Shown here: positions 1 through 7,657 of the stretch, in pieces
Layout: every line of letters begins with the position of its first letter
Position numbering within the stretch: the first letter of the stretch is position 1
Source: Candidatus Latescibacterota bacterium
GTDB taxonomy: Bacteria; Latescibacterota; UBA2968; GCA-2709665
Length of the DNA: 29,082 bases
NCBI GenBank assembly: GCA_012271065.1
Contig: JAAXHE010000044.1
Coordinates: forward strand, 1 to 29,082
Reading direction: 5' to 3'
Translations under genes and position numbers: made by a program
The notes under the pieces: model-generated
Told to the model about the DNA's origin: nothing
The model's input: only the letters and a program-made list of their open reading frames with translations
Database searches by the model: none

Positions 1-1
1 G

Positions 2-58
2 TATTTCGACCGCAAGGGCCGGCCGTATCCCGGATGGGCTTTTTCAACGGGCTGCTAG
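2..58 (+). CDS. C-terminal tail of an unidentified protein (partial)
   Basis: The frame starting at base 2 is open from the window edge and ends in TAG at 56-58, giving 18 residues that finish in GWAFSTGC. It lies 18 bases before the next start codon, on the same strand, which fits the end of an upstream co-transcribed gene. Another forward frame is also open here, so the choice rests on spacing alone. Too short to name. Confidence 0.35.
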   Translation, partial: YFDRKGRPYPGWAFSTGC

Positions 59-76
59 GCAACGAAGGAGGACGCT

Positions 77-1015
77 GTGTTCAAAAACATCATTGTACGT
101 CTGGTCTTTTACTACGTAACCTGGCTTGTGATCCTCAATTCGATCTTCCACTTCTATCCTCAGATTCTGCATTACGTCGCTCAGGAGAGGGAGCGCATAT
201 TCATCGGAAAATCCCTCGACTCCGGAATTGACGCGGGCATTCCTCTCGGAGACATCAAGGAAGGCGTAAACCGTCTCGCCGACCCGGCTCATACAATTCC
301 AGTCGTGGTGGCTCTGGTACTGGCTTTCGCGGTAACTCTACCGATTACCTGGGTATATGCGTGGACACGTTCGCCCAAGAATTACAGTCAATCCTTTTTG
401 CACACGTTGCTTGTAATGCCTGTCGTCATCTCGCTGGTTGTCTTTCTGGTCAAGGGTAGTCTGGCCCTGGCGTTCAGCCTCGCGGGCATCGTGGCGGCCG
501 TCAGCTTCCGGACCTCCCTCAAAGCAACCATGGACGCCGTGTACATGTTTATGGTTATCGGAATAGGACTGGCAGCCGGTACCCAGCTAACGACAGTGGC
601 CTACCTCGCATCGTTGGCGTTCGTTACCATTACCCTGGGGGTATGGAAGACCAATTATGGCGCCCAACCTCCTGTACTTTCCGGCTGGAAAATAATCTCG
701 CCCAGGAAATCGGAGCGGACCTCCGAAGAAGAGGAAAACGCTTCCGGGAATGCCAATGATATCCGGCTTGTCGTGCACGCTGCGAACCTGAACGCAGCGC
801 AAAAAGCAACAGGTCCGACCCTCGACGACGCTGCCATTCAATGGAAGGTGGCAGATGCTATCGAAAATGAAGATGGATCCTTCACCGTCATGTATGACAT
901 TACATCGAAAAGATCAGCAGATATACGCGCCCTTATCAGGGAAATCGAGAAACGAGGGAAGAAACACATTATGGACGTAGAACTGACGGACGTTGAGACG
1001 GATCGAAGCGTGTAA
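77..1015 (+). CDS. DUF4956-like integral membrane protein
   Basis: This 312-residue protein starts at GTG, preceded by GGAGG at good distance. It has one N-terminal membrane segment (about residues 8-28), a soluble stretch, then a block of four to five hydrophobic segments from about 73 to 195. The block carries SLALAFSLAGIVAAVSFRTS and a following D-A-V-Y-MF stretch, which resembles the core of the DUF4956 family as I remember it. The C-terminal 110 residues are soluble and charged and end in a compact domain that looks like a ferredoxin-like or ACT-like fold. In other bacteria DUF4956 genes often sit beside VTC-type polyphosphate polymerases or CotH kinases; the upstream gene is cut off here, so this cannot be tested. 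Function unknown. Codon use is less GC-rich than in the central genes. Confidence 0.7.
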   Translation: MFKNIIVRLVFYYVTWLVILNSIFHFYPQILHYVAQERERIFIGKSLDSGIDAGIPLGDIKEGVNRLADPAHTIPVVVALVLAFAVTLPITWVYAWTRSPKNYSQSFLHTLLVMPVVISLVVFLVKGSLALAFSLAGIVAAVSFRTSLKATMDAVYMFMVIGIGLAAGTQLTTVAYLASLAFVTITLGVWKTNYGAQPPVLSGWKIISPRKSERTSEEEENASGNANDIRLVVHAANLNAAQKATGPTLDDAAIQWKVADAIENEDGSFTVMYDITSKRSADIRALIREIEKRGKKHIMDVELTDVETDRSV

Positions 1016-1163
1016 CCATTGAGACTGATTCGAAAAATCAGATGACCGCGCGCCGCAAAAGGCCACGGAGGATCACCTGAGCCCGGGCGCACCTCTGTGA
1101 CAGCGCCTGAACCGGTACCGCAATTTGCCAATTTGCGGCGCGGACGAATCGGCGAAATCGGAA

Positions 1164-2135
1164 ATGAAAATCATCAGTAGCAAATTTTCGCTTAACTGTC
1201 TTGGTCCCGGTATACTTCTCTGCATGCTGACGATGGGATCAGGAGAGGATGCATCCGCGCAATTCATCGGCGGACCTTCCGGCGCAGATTCGGGTATTGC
1301 TGGCGGCCCGTCTCCGGCGGACGCAGTTGCGGCATCAAAACAGGGAATTTCCCTCGAAAACTATACCCTGGATCCGGAGAATGCAACCCACTGGAAGCTC
1401 CCCCGGGGACTCGAAGAGGTCTCCGGCCTGGCAATGACAGGAGACAATCGTCTCCTCGCGCACAACGACGAAAGAGCGATCGTTTACGAGATTGATTTTC
1501 AGAACGGATCGATAGTAAAAGCATTTCAGCTTTCGGACACGAATTACCCGGCTGCCGGTGATTTCGAGGGCATTGCCACAACTGACGACGGAATTTTCCT
1601 TGTCACAAGTTCCGGGCGGCTATACGAGTGTCGCGAAGGAAATGCCGGCGAGTCCATTCTCTTTAATGTCTATACGACGGGGGTGGGCAGAGATTGCGAA
1701 ATTGAGGGTCTGGCGTATGACCATACCCGGCGGGAACTGATACTGATGTGCAAGGAAGCCCGCAATCTGGACATGGAAGGGCAGTTGGCGCTATGTCGTT
1801 GGTCGATCGACAATAAACAGCTCGATAAAGATCGACGGACCGTAATTCCGGTTGATGATTTCTCTCGACATATCAAAGGAAAAAAATTTCACCCCTCGGG
1901 AATCGAACGGCATCCGGTGTCCGGGAATTATTATATCGTGGCAGCCCGTCAGGGGGCAATCGCGGAAATGACGCCGGGCGGGCGGGTCGTTGCGGTGAGA
2001 AAGCTTCCTGCCAAATGGCATCGACAGGTCGAAGGCATTGCCTTTGCCGCGGACGGCACGCTGATCGTCGCCGATGAAGGCGCGGGGCGGAAGGGAAGAC
2101 TGACCCTTTACCCGGTTTCGGATCGCATACAATAA
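1164..2135 (+). CDS. Secreted SdiA-regulated-type beta-propeller protein
   Basis: I start this 323-residue protein at ATG 1164 rather than at 1125, because only then does the protein begin with a proper signal peptide: a short basic N-terminus, the hydrophobic run LGPGILLCMLTMG and an ASA-Q cleavage site. The mature part has repeated blades with motifs typical of the SdiA-regulated (YjiK-like) family: SGLAMTGDNRLLAHND, GDFEGIATTDDG, EIEGLAYD, PSGIERHPVSG and VEGIAFAADGTLIVADEG. Such proteins are six-bladed propellers related to phytase-like and esterase-like folds, mostly uncharacterised, and exported. No metal or catalytic site can be assigned from sequence. It follows the DUF4956-like gene by about 150 bases on the same strand. 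Shine-Dalgarno sequence is weak. Confidence 0.75.
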   Translation: MKIISSKFSLNCLGPGILLCMLTMGSGEDASAQFIGGPSGADSGIAGGPSPADAVAASKQGISLENYTLDPENATHWKLPRGLEEVSGLAMTGDNRLLAHNDERAIVYEIDFQNGSIVKAFQLSDTNYPAAGDFEGIATTDDGIFLVTSSGRLYECREGNAGESILFNVYTTGVGRDCEIEGLAYDHTRRELILMCKEARNLDMEGQLALCRWSIDNKQLDKDRRTVIPVDDFSRHIKGKKFHPSGIERHPVSGNYYIVAARQGAIAEMTPGGRVVAVRKLPAKWHRQVEGIAFAADGTLIVADEGAGRKGRLTLYPVSDRIQ

Positions 2136-2463
2136 GAACGACCTCAATGAAAAACTCGCGTTCGAGTTGGAACCTATTGTCAATCCATGCCAGTCAATAC
2201 TATCCATTTCCCTCGATAGTGGTCGTGAATTTGTGAAGCCTTTCCGCTGTAGTGATCCTCAATGCCCTGATGATCAATTCGTGGTGGCTTTCGACCACCA
2301 AACCGTCCGTAATACATGATAGCGTCCTTGTCAGCCGTTCCGATCAGCCTCGAAAACCCAATTTTGCCATCTCCGACGTTCTGTAGATAAGTCTTATCCC
2401 ACTCTTCGGCGATCTTCGCCGGGTTCACTTCAGAACCTCCCCAGAAAATGAGAATGTGCGACC
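2136..2463. other. Region between convergent genes; possible small minus-strand ORF
   Basis: The plus-strand propeller gene and the minus-strand oxidoreductase gene converge here. The minus strand has an open frame from the oxidoreductase stop to TGA at 2180-2182, about 96 residues, beginning near ILIFWGG and ending in KWIVLTGMD. It has no ATG; the only plausible start is a TTG at about 2467 overlapping the TGA stop of the upstream gene (TTGA), without a Shine-Dalgarno sequence. Its third codon positions are only about half G/C, unlike the neighbours. It may be a relic or a translationally coupled small gene. A weak hairpin TGGTGG/CCACCA (2282-2300) is the only other structure seen, and no convincing terminator was found. 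Confidence 0.3.
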
Positions 2464-3555
2464 TCAAGCTGATATCGGCCTGCGTTCCATATACGCCCTT
2501 GTAATATCGATAATCAATTTGACATCCTCTCGCGCATCCGCCACGGGCGTCCGGCATGCTTCCTGTCCGGTAATGCACGAGTGAAAGTGGCGCAATTCGC
2601 GCACGAAGGGGCTCTCCCACGCCACCGCCGGCCGGCGGGTGGACGTCTCCCCGGCCTCGTTGATCTCGTGCAGGACAACGGTGGACAGAATACCGCGCGC
2701 GAATCCGGTAGGATACGAAACCAGTACGCGCCGGTCGCCGCCGTACACTTCCAGCGTCTCCTTGAAATCCCATAGCTCGGGCAGGTCGACCCAGGACGCG
2801 ACGCAGCGCGCGCCATTGCTGTATGACAATACGGTTGAAATCGCCCTGCCCTCGTTCCACACCTCCGTGCTGACGACCGACTCCGGCATCCCCAACATTG
2901 TCCGAAGACAGTAGAGATCGTGGATCATGCTTCCCGAAAGCGTATGAAAAGCGAGGACCGCATCCTGGGGGGCCTCACCGATCGCTTCCAGAACCGCCGC
3001 CTTCCTGGCTGCCTGGGTCTCTGCAACGGGACCCGCCGGCAGATCGTCGAACCGCTTCAGTCTGAACTGGCGCAGATGAAGCCGGTTGTCCGGATGCAGA
3101 TGATTCACCTGAACGAATCGAATATCGGTCATCCCGTCCACTTCGGCTTTCGCGGTCTCGAACGCCGGATCGTACACCTTCATGTATCCGGCCTGGGCAA
3201 CCACTCCTGCCCGCCCGGCGGCGCCGGCGATCGCATCCGCCTCCCTGAGCGAATAGCAGACCGGCTTTTCAATGAGTACGTGTTTGCCCGCGTCCAGCGC
3301 GGCCAGGGCAGCATCGGTCTTAGGGTCTGAATGACAGAGCAGCACCGCCTCCACGTTGTCCGACCCGACGAGCCGGCGATATTCCGTCACCGACGCGGGC
3401 ACGTGAAACGTCTTCGCGGCCCAGTCGCCCAGTCGTGGCGACAGGTCGCATACGGTCGTGACCTCGAACTCCCCGGTCAGCCCCGCCAGATTCGGCAGGT
3501 GCTGCACCTGCGCAATCGCTCCGCATCCGACCAAACCCAGCTTGACGGGATCCAT
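2464..3555 (-). CDS. Gfo/Idh/MocA family oxidoreductase (1)
   Basis: A 363-residue NAD(P)-dependent dehydrogenase of the glucose-fructose oxidoreductase/inositol dehydrogenase/MocA family. The Rossmann glycine motif GLVGCGAIA is at residues 7-15 and the family EKP motif (IEKPVCYSL) at 96-98, where Lys normally contacts cofactor and substrate. A histidine-containing segment (AFHTLSGSMIHD) lies in the C-terminal alpha/beta domain. AAAGGAAAAG precedes the ATG. Members oxidise or reduce sugars, inositols and related polyols, usually in the cytoplasm; the substrate cannot be read from sequence. It follows a cupin gene on the same strand by about 65 bases and is probably co-transcribed with it. It is one of three divergent paralogues in this window (also 5066-6076 and 14156-15220), which suggests uptake and conversion of unusual sugars. 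Confidence 0.88.
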   Translation of the reverse strand: MDPVKLGLVGCGAIAQVQHLPNLAGLTGEFEVTTVCDLSPRLGDWAAKTFHVPASVTEYRRLVGSDNVEAVLLCHSDPKTDAALAALDAGKHVLIEKPVCYSLREADAIAGAAGRAGVVAQAGYMKVYDPAFETAKAEVDGMTDIRFVQVNHLHPDNRLHLRQFRLKRFDDLPAGPVAETQAARKAAVLEAIGEAPQDAVLAFHTLSGSMIHDLYCLRTMLGMPESVVSTEVWNEGRAISTVLSYSNGARCVASWVDLPELWDFKETLEVYGGDRRVLVSYPTGFARGILSTVVLHEINEAGETSTRRPAVAWESPFVRELRHFHSCITGQEACRTPVADAREDVKLIIDITRAYMERRPISA

Positions 3556-3620
3556 GGTGCTTTTCCTTTCTGTCCGTTCCGACCTGGGAGGCGGAAAGGG
3601 ACCGCGCGCAGAATCCGATT

Positions 3621-4253
3621 CTAACCGTCGGGCATCCGTTCAACCCGATCCGCCAGCGCGTTCCATCCATCCGCAAGTTCGTACGCCTGTCGGAATACCC
3701 TGTAAAGCGCCTCCCATACGGCCTCGCGCGCTTCCACGGCGTCCTCCCTGCGGTGGCCCCGGAGTCGATCCGCGGTCTCCTCCTGTACCCTCGCGAGGGT
3801 CGCCGCTTCCCGAGCCAGGGTCTGAGCGGCTTCCAGGCAGGCGTTGACGATCTCCGCCATCGGCGCCGTATCGTCCGGCTCCACGTCGTACGAACGCGAC
3901 GGAGAGAAGCGAGTCGGCATCCGCTCGCCATCCGCGGTCCTCCCGGTATGCGTGGGCTGGATGTGCGGCGTGACGGACAGGTACATCGTCATCGGTTCAT
4001 CCCCAACGGCCCGCACCGAATGGATCTCATCCGCCATCGCAACGCACAGTTGCCCGGGGTCCACCTCCCGAACACCGCCATCGATCGTAAACTCGGCCCG
4101 GCCAGCCAGCACAAGAAAGATCTCGTGGCCCAGGTCATGGCTGTGCAGGGCTGCGGACTCACCCGGCTCCATCCGCAGGAAACGCGACCGGATCCAGGGC
4201 GTGACGAGCATGTTGCACACATCCGTCCGATAATCGTGCACCTGAAAACTCAC
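3621..4253 (-). CDS. Cupin-domain protein with helical C-terminal extension
   Basis: A 210-residue protein starting at GTG behind a strong AAGGAGGAAG. Residues about 20-100 form a single cupin barrel: motif 1 is HSHDLGHE (H37, H39, E44) followed by G51, and motif 2 has H78, so the four usual metal ligands are present. The C-terminal third (about 130-205) is charged, alanine-rich and predicted helical (EAAQTLAREAATLARVQEE), possibly a coiled coil for oligomerisation; this part is not standard for small cupins. The start lies 24 bases after the higA stop, and the downstream Gfo/Idh/MocA gene follows closely. Role is probably metal-dependent sugar isomerisation, oxygenase chemistry or ligand sensing. 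The family is too broad to choose. Confidence 0.75.
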   Translation of the reverse strand: MSFQVHDYRTDVCNMLVTPWIRSRFLRMEPGESAALHSHDLGHEIFLVLAGRAEFTIDGGVREVDPGQLCVAMADEIHSVRAVGDEPMTMYLSVTPHIQPTHTGRTADGERMPTRFSPSRSYDVEPDDTAPMAEIVNACLEAAQTLAREAATLARVQEETADRLRGHRREDAVEAREAVWEALYRVFRQAYELADGWNALADRVERMPDG

Positions 4254-4277
4254 AACTTCCTCCTTGGGAACCCGCTT

Positions 4278-4565
4278 TTATCCCGCCGCACGAAGTTTCC
4301 GGATCTTCCTGTCGGGTCGGCTTCTGGCCAGGTCATGATTTCGCTGAAGGTTCAGCCATAACTCCGGCGTTGTGCCCAACGCTTGTGAAAACAGCCACGC
4401 GGTCTCCGGGGTTACTCCGCGCTTTCCATTCACGATTTCGTTGACCCTCTGAAGCGGCACCTGAATGTGACTGGCGAACGCCACCTGGGTCATATCCATG
4501 GGTCTCAGAAATTCCTCCAGGAGGACCTCGCCTGGATGGGTTGGAATCCGGTTTTCCGGTAGCAT
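4278..4565 (-). CDS. higA: HigA-type antitoxin (XRE family)
   Basis: A 95-residue protein with the typical HigA/VapI layout. It begins near NRIPTHPGEVLLEEFL, followed by a helix-turn-helix (MTQVAFASHIQVPLQRVNEI, then NGKRGVTPETAW) and the closing block LGTTPELWLNLQRNHDL. It is the DNA-binding antitoxin that neutralises the HigB mRNA interferase and represses its own promoter together with the toxin. TAGGAGG precedes the ATG. It follows higB by 17 bases, in the toxin-first order usual for higBA. The cupin gene follows after 24 bases, so readthrough into metabolic genes is likely. All expected features are present and it looks intact. Confidence 0.93.
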   Translation of the reverse strand: MLPENRIPTHPGEVLLEEFLRPMDMTQVAFASHIQVPLQRVNEIVNGKRGVTPETAWLFSQALGTTPELWLNLQRNHDLARSRPDRKIRKLRAAG

Positions 4566-4582
4566 GGTTGCCTCCTAATTTG

Positions 4583-4873
4583 CTAATGATAGTCTGTAAG
4601 TGTTACCTGACGCGCGGAACTTTCAGCCCATCGAAAAATGATCCTCCATTGTTCATTAACCCGGATACTGTGAAATCCCCTTAGGTTACCCTTGAGGCCT
4701 TCCAGTCGATTGCCCGGAGGTACCCGCAAGTCCTGCAGGCGGTGAGCATTGTCAAGAACGTCCAATTTCCTTAAAGCTGTGCCGATGATCTCCGGCGGAA
4801 AACTTCGTGCGCGCCGGGTTCTTCTGTTGTGAAACAAATCTTCAGTTGCGGGATCTCCAAATGATTCTATCAT
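4583..4873 (-). CDS. higB: HigB-type toxin (RelE superfamily mRNA interferase)
   Basis: A 96-residue ribosome-dependent endoribonuclease toxin. I start it at ATG 4873 (MIESFGDPATEDLF), because HigB proteins begin this way and a promoter-like pair lies just upstream. The reading frame stays open to an ATG at 4975, but that would place the promoter inside the gene. The family core is clear: RKLDVLDNAHRLQDLRVPPG, RLEGLKGNLRGFHSIRVNEQ, then WRIIFRW and a closing VTLTDYH. The usual acidic/basic active-site region around RVNEQWRI is intact. It is followed by higA. The Shine-Dalgarno sequence is weak, which is common for toxin genes. Paired with an intact antitoxin, it is probably a functional stability module. 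Confidence 0.9.
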   Translation of the reverse strand: MIESFGDPATEDLFHNRRTRRARSFPPEIIGTALRKLDVLDNAHRLQDLRVPPGNRLEGLKGNLRGFHSIRVNEQWRIIFRWAESSARQVTLTDYH

Positions 4874-4888
4874 GGAGTCGTCTTCGAG

Positions 4889-4972
4889 TGATATTTTAAT
4901 GCTTTCACGGTAATCGTGTAAAATATAGACAATCGCGAGTGAATCATCAATGCAAATTTCGTAATCGTTTGC
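4889..4972 (-). promoter_or_regulatory. Putative higBA promoter flanked by two copies of a 33-base unit
   Basis: On the minus strand TTGATG (4945-4950) and TATATT (4922-4927) are separated by exactly 17 bases, giving an expected transcript start near 4915 and a leader of about 40 bases to higB. The -35 box lies in one copy of a unit with the conserved blocks ACGATTAC, GCATT and TCACTCG in the same spacing. A second copy lies 51 bases downstream, with the -10 box between the two copies. Inference: these may be HigA/HigBA binding sites. Confidence 0.5.
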
Positions 4973-5065
4973 CATGCGAGCGAGATGAACAAAGGCGGAT
5001 CGATCGCGTCGACCAGGCCGAATCAGACCCCGATAGCCGAACCGACTCCCAATGGAATAGAAGCT

Positions 5066-6076
5066 TCAAACAGGTCCAATCGTCCCGTCTTTCAGCATTG
5101 TCAACAGCGCCGAGTCGTCGACATCCAGGGGCAGGTCCACCTTCCCTCGGCGACGGCTGGACTCATAGGTCGCAAAGATCAGTTCCGTGGCCTGCAACGC
5201 TTTCCGGCCGCTCAACACCGGTTCGCGCCCCGTCTTGACGCAATCTATGAGATCCAGCACCGAGAGAACGGTTGGATTCACCTGGGGTCCCGGCAGCTCC
5301 GGGACTTCCCAGTCCGAGCCGGAGCGCATGATCCGGATCGGCGGTCCGTCGCGGCCGCCAATCACCTCGATGATTCCGTCCGTGCCGATCAGCCGGTTCG
5401 CTGCTCCTTTCAGGGCCGCGTCGCCGGTCGCGAGCAATCCTTCCAGCCCGTTCCGCCAGCGAACCCACGAAACACCGCCCGCCTCCACTTCAACACCGAA
5501 GATTTCCCGCTTCTCCGACGCGTCAATCTGCCCGAGTACCCACTCGGCGGGGGCGTCTCCATTGTAGAAGAAAAACATATCGAACCAGTGCGTGCCCCAG
5601 TCGAGCAGATTGGGGCACGCGCCTTCCACCCTCACCAGCCGGCCGATCGCTCCAGCACGAACGAGGGATCTTGCCTTCCTGAAAGATTCCTCGAATCGCC
5701 TCTGGTGACAGAATGTCACGGTAACGTCGCGGTCGACGCACGCCCGGTACATTGCTTTTGCATCGCCCCACGTGGGGGCCATCGGCTTCTCCGCGTGAAT
5801 CGCCCGTGCGCCGCTCTCGGCCGCCGCCACGACCATCTCCCGATGCATCCCGATCCAGGTGCACACGCTGACGAAATCGAGACCTTCCCTTGCCAGCATC
5901 TCCCGGTAGTCCCCGTACGTCCGCGAAACGTCGAACTGCTCCGCCAGGTTCGTCCTTGCCTCCTCCATCGGATCCGCGCACGCCACGATTTCGACTTCGG
6001 GCGATGCGGCATACCCCTGCGCATGCCCGCGGCCCCTGCCCCCGCATCCGATGATGCCCGCCTTGAACCTCGCCAT
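5066..6076 (-). CDS. Gfo/Idh/MocA family oxidoreductase (2)
   Basis: A 336-residue NAD(P)-dependent oxidoreductase. The Rossmann motif GIIGCGGRGRGHA is near residues 8-20, ACADP marks the end of the second beta strand, and the family motif AEKPMAPT has EKP at 96-98. The C-terminal domain has the conserved DWGTHWFDMFFFYNGD region, whose histidine is usually catalytic in this family. AGGAGG lies about 13 bases upstream of ATG. The protein is quite different from the paralogues at 2464 and 14156, so these are not recent duplicates. It lies downstream of the molybdenum hydroxylase genes on the same strand, separated by 186 bases, so co-transcription is possible but not required. Substrate unknown; sugars, inositols or their amino or keto derivatives are usual. 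Confidence 0.88.
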   Translation of the reverse strand: MARFKAGIIGCGGRGRGHAQGYAASPEVEIVACADPMEEARTNLAEQFDVSRTYGDYREMLAREGLDFVSVCTWIGMHREMVVAAAESGARAIHAEKPMAPTWGDAKAMYRACVDRDVTVTFCHQRRFEESFRKARSLVRAGAIGRLVRVEGACPNLLDWGTHWFDMFFFYNGDAPAEWVLGQIDASEKREIFGVEVEAGGVSWVRWRNGLEGLLATGDAALKGAANRLIGTDGIIEVIGGRDGPPIRIMRSGSDWEVPELPGPQVNPTVLSVLDLIDCVKTGREPVLSGRKALQATELIFATYESSRRRGKVDLPLDVDDSALLTMLKDGTIGPV

Positions 6077-6200
6077 AGACCCTTCAACCCTCCTGTTGCG
6101 ATTCAGCCTGAGATAGCCGATTCGAACGCTTCATTCCTTCGGGGAACTGGATATCTTTCCGCGATTTCTCGCACTCCGTTCTCCGCCCGAAATCGAACAA

Positions 6201-6222
6201 CGCCGCGTCATTCGACACGGCG
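6201..6222 (-). terminator. Weak hairpin downstream of the hydroxylase genes
   Basis: CGCCGCGT and ACACGGCG can pair over 8 positions with one mismatch and a 6-base loop. On the minus strand the hairpin is followed by a T-biased stretch (TTGTTCGATTT). It lies about 40 bases after the stop of the 2Fe-2S subunit gene, where a terminator would be expected. The T run is poor, so this is tentative. Confidence 0.3.
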
Positions 6223-6262
6223 TGCTCGGCGGAAACTGAATCGTCGTGGATGATCCGTCCGT

Positions 6263-6760
6263 TTACGCAGCTGCCCGTTTTCCGCCCTTCCCGCCGGCCA
6301 TTCGCTTTGCGGCCTCCTGCACGGCCTCCACGATCTTGGTATACCCCGTGCAGCGACAAAGATTGCCGGCCAGCGCGCGCCGGATATCCTCCTCCGAAGG
6401 CGCGGCATTCTTCTGTAGAAGCCCGTAGGACGAGACGATGAACCCGGGCGTGCAGAAACCGCACTGCAGCCCACCCATACTTACCATCGCCTCCTGGACG
6501 GGATGCAGGGCGTCAACGTCCGCGATGCCCTCCACCGTCGTCACTTCGCGCCCCTCGGCGGCAACGGCCAGTACCAGGCAGGACGTGACGGGTTCGCCGT
6601 CGAGCAGCACCGTACATGCGCCGCAGTCGCCGGTCGAGCACCCCTCCTTGGTGCCGGTCAGTCCGAGGCGATCCCTCAGGACCGCCAGCAGGGTCTTGCG
6701 CGGCTCCAGGGAAAGGTCATAAACGGTATTGTTGACGTTCAATTCGATCTGGTGGTTCAC
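6263..6760 (-). CDS. Molybdenum hydroxylase 2Fe-2S subunit (XdhC/CoxS type)
   Basis: A 165-residue small subunit of the xanthine dehydrogenase family. The N-terminal plant-type ferredoxin cluster has C41, C46, C49 and C61 (CSTGDCGAC...C), and the C-terminal helical domain binds a second 2Fe-2S cluster with C100, C103, C135 and C137 (CGFC...CRC). It passes electrons from the molybdenum centre to FAD. The start is GTG and overlaps the TGA stop of the FAD subunit gene by four bases (GTGA), so the two are translationally coupled. The gene order large-FAD-FeS is one of the usual orders. The C-terminus is a short basic tail (GGKGGKRAAA). All eight ligands are present, so the subunit looks functional. 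Confidence 0.93.
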   Translation of the reverse strand: MNHQIELNVNNTVYDLSLEPRKTLLAVLRDRLGLTGTKEGCSTGDCGACTVLLDGEPVTSCLVLAVAAEGREVTTVEGIADVDALHPVQEAMVSMGGLQCGFCTPGFIVSSYGLLQKNAAPSEEDIRRALAGNLCRCTGYTKIVEAVQEAAKRMAGGKGGKRAAA

Positions 6761-7653
6761 GCCGCCCTCCTTTTGACGCCCGACCGTTCCTGCGCGTTCC
6801 CGAACGCCGAGTTCACCATCCGCCCCGTCAGCACGCGCACCATCTCGCGCCTGAAGTCGGCCGATCCCCGAACGTCGCTGATCGGCCGGGCTTCCTCTGC
6901 CGCTGTCTCTGCCGCCCTCTCGATCAGCTCCCCGGTCAGGCGCTGTCCCTTCAGCATTCGCTCGGCGGCCTTCGCCCGAAGCGGCGTGGGCGCGACCGCG
7001 CCCAGCACGATACGCGCCTCCTGGCAGTCGCGAGTACGAGGCGCCAGCGTCACGGCCGCGCCCACACCCACCATCGCGATATCCATGGCGCCCCGGGGCG
7101 TATGTCGAACATAGGCGGATCCGGTTCGAGGAGGCGGAACAGGAACGTGAATGCCAACCACGAACTCGCCCGTTCCAAGTGTGGTCCGGCCCGGGCCGAC
7201 CATGAAATTCTCCACGAGCATCGTCCGACGTCCCTTCGGGCCGGCGATTTTCACCTTCGCGCCAACCACGATCAACCCCGGCGCCGCATCCGCGGAAGGC
7301 GCCGCATTGCAGATATTCCCCACGATCGTGGCGAGATTCCTGATCTGAAAGGAACCCACCACGCGGGCGCCCTCGGCGAGTCCGGTGTAGTGCAACTGTG
7401 CGGCCGGCATGAGTTCCACCTGACGCATGGTCACGGCCGCCCCGATCGTCAGCCCGGTCTTCCGGTCGAAACGGAGCTCGTCCACGCCCGGAATTCTCCT
7501 GACGTCCACCAGCGTATCGGGGGTCCGCGCCCGTTCCTTCATCTGCACCAGCAGGTCGGTCCCTCCGGCCAGCACCCTCGCACCGGGATGGGCCTGCAGC
7601 ACCTCGGCAGCCTCCCGAACCGTTTCAGGCGCGAAATATTCGAAGCGATTCAC
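6757..7653 (-). CDS. Molybdenum hydroxylase FAD-binding subunit (CoxM type)
   Basis: A 298-residue medium subunit that binds FAD and hands electrons to the final acceptor. Both FAD motifs are present: AGGTDLL at 29-35 and TIVGNICNAAPSAD at about 110-122, the second matching the family T-x-GGN/GN-x-x-x-A-x-P-x-A-D pattern. It ends with the CO dehydrogenase flavoprotein C-terminal domain (from about residue 180). It lies directly after the large subunit gene (4-base gap) and overlaps the small subunit gene by four bases, so the three are one operon. No family-typical iron-sulphur insertion is present, as expected for the non-fused, three-subunit form. It has no membrane segments and is cytoplasmic. 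Confidence 0.92.
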   Translation of the reverse strand: MNRFEYFAPETVREAAEVLQAHPGARVLAGGTDLLVQMKERARTPDTLVDVRRIPGVDELRFDRKTGLTIGAAVTMRQVELMPAAQLHYTGLAEGARVVGSFQIRNLATIVGNICNAAPSADAAPGLIVVGAKVKIAGPKGRRTMLVENFMVGPGRTTLGTGEFVVGIHVPVPPPRTGSAYVRHTPRGAMDIAMVGVGAAVTLAPRTRDCQEARIVLGAVAPTPLRAKAAERMLKGQRLTGELIERAAETAAEEARPISDVRGSADFRREMVRVLTGRMVNSAFGNAQERSGVKRRAA

Positions 7654-7657
7654 AACT

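Noticed and set aside
1025..1041. Hairpin CTGATT/AATCAG after the DUF4956-like gene as terminator
   Set aside because: The stem has only six AT-rich pairs and no T run follows.
4874..4975. N-terminal extension of HigB to ATG 4975
   Set aside because: HigB proteins begin at the MIESF position, and the extension contains a well-spaced promoter pair and repeated units.
4985..6253. Plus-strand open frame of about 420 codons
   Set aside because: It is antisense to the second Gfo/Idh/MocA gene and composed of low-information His/Arg/Pro sequence.
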